From the NCBI GenBank assembly GCA_003260075.1, contig QLIY01000265.1:79722-143721 (forward strand): 64,000 nt of DNA, read 5' to 3'. Made by a program: the position numbers and the translations under genes. The notes below the pieces were generated by a model. The model did not search any database. It worked only from the letters and a program-made list of their open reading frames with translations, and was not told the origin of the DNA. Source of the DNA: Phallusia mammillata (taxonomy: Eukaryota > Chordata > Ascidiacea > Phlebobranchia > Ascidiidae). Below, one piece after another: positions 62,190 to 64,000 of the stretch (its first letter is position 1; every line of letters starts with the position of its first letter).

Positions 62190-62505
62190 AATGTAATTAC
62201 CCCCTGAAATATGTCAAAGTAACCCTTTGGGGGAAATTACCTGTAGGTTAAAAACCACTGGTTTAGCAAACAAACTTGGGGACAATAGCAGAAATTTTAG
62301 ACAAGAAACCAAGATTTGCCTACACTAAAAACAACTTCTAAAGGGGGGGGGGATGTAATTACCCCCTGAAATATGTCAAAGTAACCCTTTGGGGGTAATT
62401 ATCTGTAGGTTAAAAACCACTGGTTTAGCAAACAAACTTGGGGACAACAGCAGAAGTTTTAGACAAGAAACCAAGATTTGCCTACACTAAAAACAACTTC
62501 TAAAG
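62190..62505. repeat. Duplicate flanks around a 10-G run
   Basis: About 150 bases (62192-62342) recur at 62355-62505 across ten G (62343-62352), with a few substitutions. Confidence 0.8.
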
Positions 62506-63150
62506 TAGGGAATCTTATGAAATGTCCAGGAAATAGGAAAAGGAGAATTTGTTTGCCGCGAATTTACATTTTGGGACTCCATCTAATATTGGCACAACCT
62601 AGGGATTTTATTCAAAGGCCTTTCTTTTTTCAAATGTCAATTAAAGAAAAAATGTGGAATGTTGAATGCCCGCGAGATTTGGGTGGTACAAAGTTGCGCG
62701 ACTAGCAAACTGATGACTTATTCACTCTTTCGAGACAGTAAACGGATATGAATCAGTGGTGATATCAAATGAAACAACATCCTTTGATCGTAACTGCCTG
62801 AGTTGCCTTTTTGGCCATAAGCAATGATTTATCAAAGTTTTCCCCAGGCATTAGTAAAGGAAACTAGATAATTTCCTGATGCGTTTGTTATATTCACCAG
62901 GAAACCAAAACTCATAATCTTAACTGCATTGACCTTCTATTTTAAAATACTTCATCCGGTGGTAGGGAAAACATTTTACTTTAAATTCATGTTCCATACT
63001 GTCATCTAGCGGTGTATAAGTTTCACGATTTGGGACACAACTTTCTTCACAAACTCAATTTGTTTTGGTAAGGATGCAATAGTTATCGAAGACGTTCAAT
63101 TTCTACGTGCTCCTTTGGACGATAGATTTTTTTCGGTGAATGAATAAAGG

Positions 63151-63331
63151 CAGTGGTGGGATTCAGCCGGTTCGCACCGGTTCTATAGAACCGTCTCACG
63201 AAATTTTATGAGATCAGCGAACCGGTTAGCATTACTGGTTACTGTCAATGGACTTTTTGTAACAAAACCGGCTGAAAAAAAATGACTTTTGTGATAGAAC
63301 CGGCTGACAAAAAATTTAAATCCCACCACTG
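63151..63331. mobile_element. hAT-type MITE with CAGTGGTGGGATT ends
   Basis: A 181-bp element with ends CAGTGGTGGGATT and AATCCCACCACTG (inverse complements). The flanks AATAAAGG (63143-63150) and AAAAAAGG (63332-63339) are an 8-bp target duplication with one mismatch. The interior carries several GAACCGGCTGA-like words. Non-coding. Confidence 0.88.
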
Positions 63332-63358
63332 AAAAAAGGTTATCACTTTTTTGTATGC

Positions 63359-63501
63359 ATTTATTTTAACAACACCGAAGTGACATGGCAATCACGTGCG
63401 ATGATAGACTAGACCTGCATTCTACACTATTTATTTTAACAACACCGAATAGTGTAGAATGCAGGTCTAGTCTATCATCGCACGTGATTGCCATGTCACT
63501 T
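63359..63501. repeat. Perfect 54-bp-arm palindrome with repeated spacer
   Basis: Arm 63378-63431 and its exact reverse complement at 63448-63501 are separated by 16 bases. The spacer with its edges (ATTTATTTTAACAACACCGAA, at 63429-63449) also occurs in direct orientation just before the first arm (63359-63379). The order is R, arm, R, inverted arm. No mismatch was seen between the arms. Confidence 0.9.
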
Positions 63502-64000
63502 AACCTTATCCCGATCTGGACCAGTCGCGTTTTTTTCATAACTTTATGACCCTTAAACAAAAAAAATAAGGGCTCACTAAATCGAAAACTTTCTTAAGGA
63601 TATGGTCTAATTGCAAAAAGAGAACTACATGTAGACTTATAGGTCTGCTGCAGACAGTGCGCACTGTACCGACCCGTAACTTTTCACTGACCATGAATTC
63701 TGCAACAGCTATGCTATTATGGAGGGTCTTGTTGGTCTTTTCACATCTGAGCATTTAGGACACACAAAATATGCGACTTCGATCCTTCTGTTTAGACACA
63801 ACATTTACATGCGGCCACCACCCAAGAAAAATGGTTGTAATTGGCATTATTAGTGCACGGAGAACACGATCGCATCATAACTTAAACTGCACAAAGCACG
63901 ACAGTTGTATGAGTATGTACAAGTCAACTGCTGAACAAGACAAGAGTGAGAAAGGAGATGGGGGGATACAAGGCGGTGGGCTATGTTCAAAATATATACA

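Larger units (their letters stand above)
60131..64000. other. Right-hand intergenic region
   Basis: No gene is supported. It holds three duplicated blocks with G runs, one hAT-type MITE, a large palindrome, and a plus-strand TATAAAA (60591-60597) followed by a pyrimidine-rich stretch that could be an unassigned promoter. Near 62.1-62.27 kb, AACCACTGG-type wording suggests another decayed hAT element. Confidence 0.5.

Noticed and set aside
63359-63501. Possible CRISPR repeat or hairpin RNA gene
   Set aside because: Only two repeat units in an animal genome and no spaced array. The long perfect arms are better explained by a template-switch event or assembly.

Overview
This is eukaryotic, chordate-type nuclear DNA. 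It is AT-rich, with many short GT-AG introns, small MITE-type transposons and clear orthologues of animal genes (DGK-theta, IFT74, FAM184, TIMP). Compact genes plus pairs of slightly different neighbouring copies (apparent alleles) suggest a highly polymorphic ascidian tunicate, Ciona-like. The organism is inference; no species-diagnostic marker was found. No CRISPR, rRNA or tRNA was seen.

Layout. 1.4-5.9 kb, minus strand: catalytic exons of a diacylglycerol kinase of the theta type, with about 340 residues inserted between the catalytic and accessory halves; tentative further 5' exons lie at 6.2-7.1 kb, and the 3' end lies off the left edge. 13.0-16.5 kb, minus: three phase-compatible exons of an unrecognised gene. 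16.5-21.7 kb: no gene seen. 21.8-27.0 kb, plus: a ten-exon gene for a signal peptide-CUB-transmembrane protein. 27.7-31.5 kb, minus: complete IFT74 in 8 exons. 32.5-48.0 kb, plus: complete FAM184 in 20 exons, head to head with IFT74 across a 1.1 kb promoter region holding a near-perfect RFX X-box. 49.6-53.4 and 56.6-60.1 kb, both minus: two tandem TIMP genes with identical intron phases and an unusual C-terminal tail. 60.1-64 kb: no gene, but a hAT-type MITE and a perfect 54-bp-arm palindrome.

Gene relationships. IFT74 is an intraflagellar transport IFT-B subunit. The shared promoter and X-box suggest co-expression with FAM184 in ciliated cells. The TIMP pair is a local duplication, and both proteins appear to carry one residue ahead of the zinc-chelating first cysteine.

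Assembly caveat. About twenty runs of G, mostly exactly 10 long (one of 30, one of 536 preceded by N), are flanked by near-identical copies of the same sequence. They look like gap placeholders written as G, with both alleles kept at contig ends. They create false duplications, including partial copies of IFT74 and CUB-gene exons and a false poly-proline frame. All exon models were built by hand from splice sites and reading phase.
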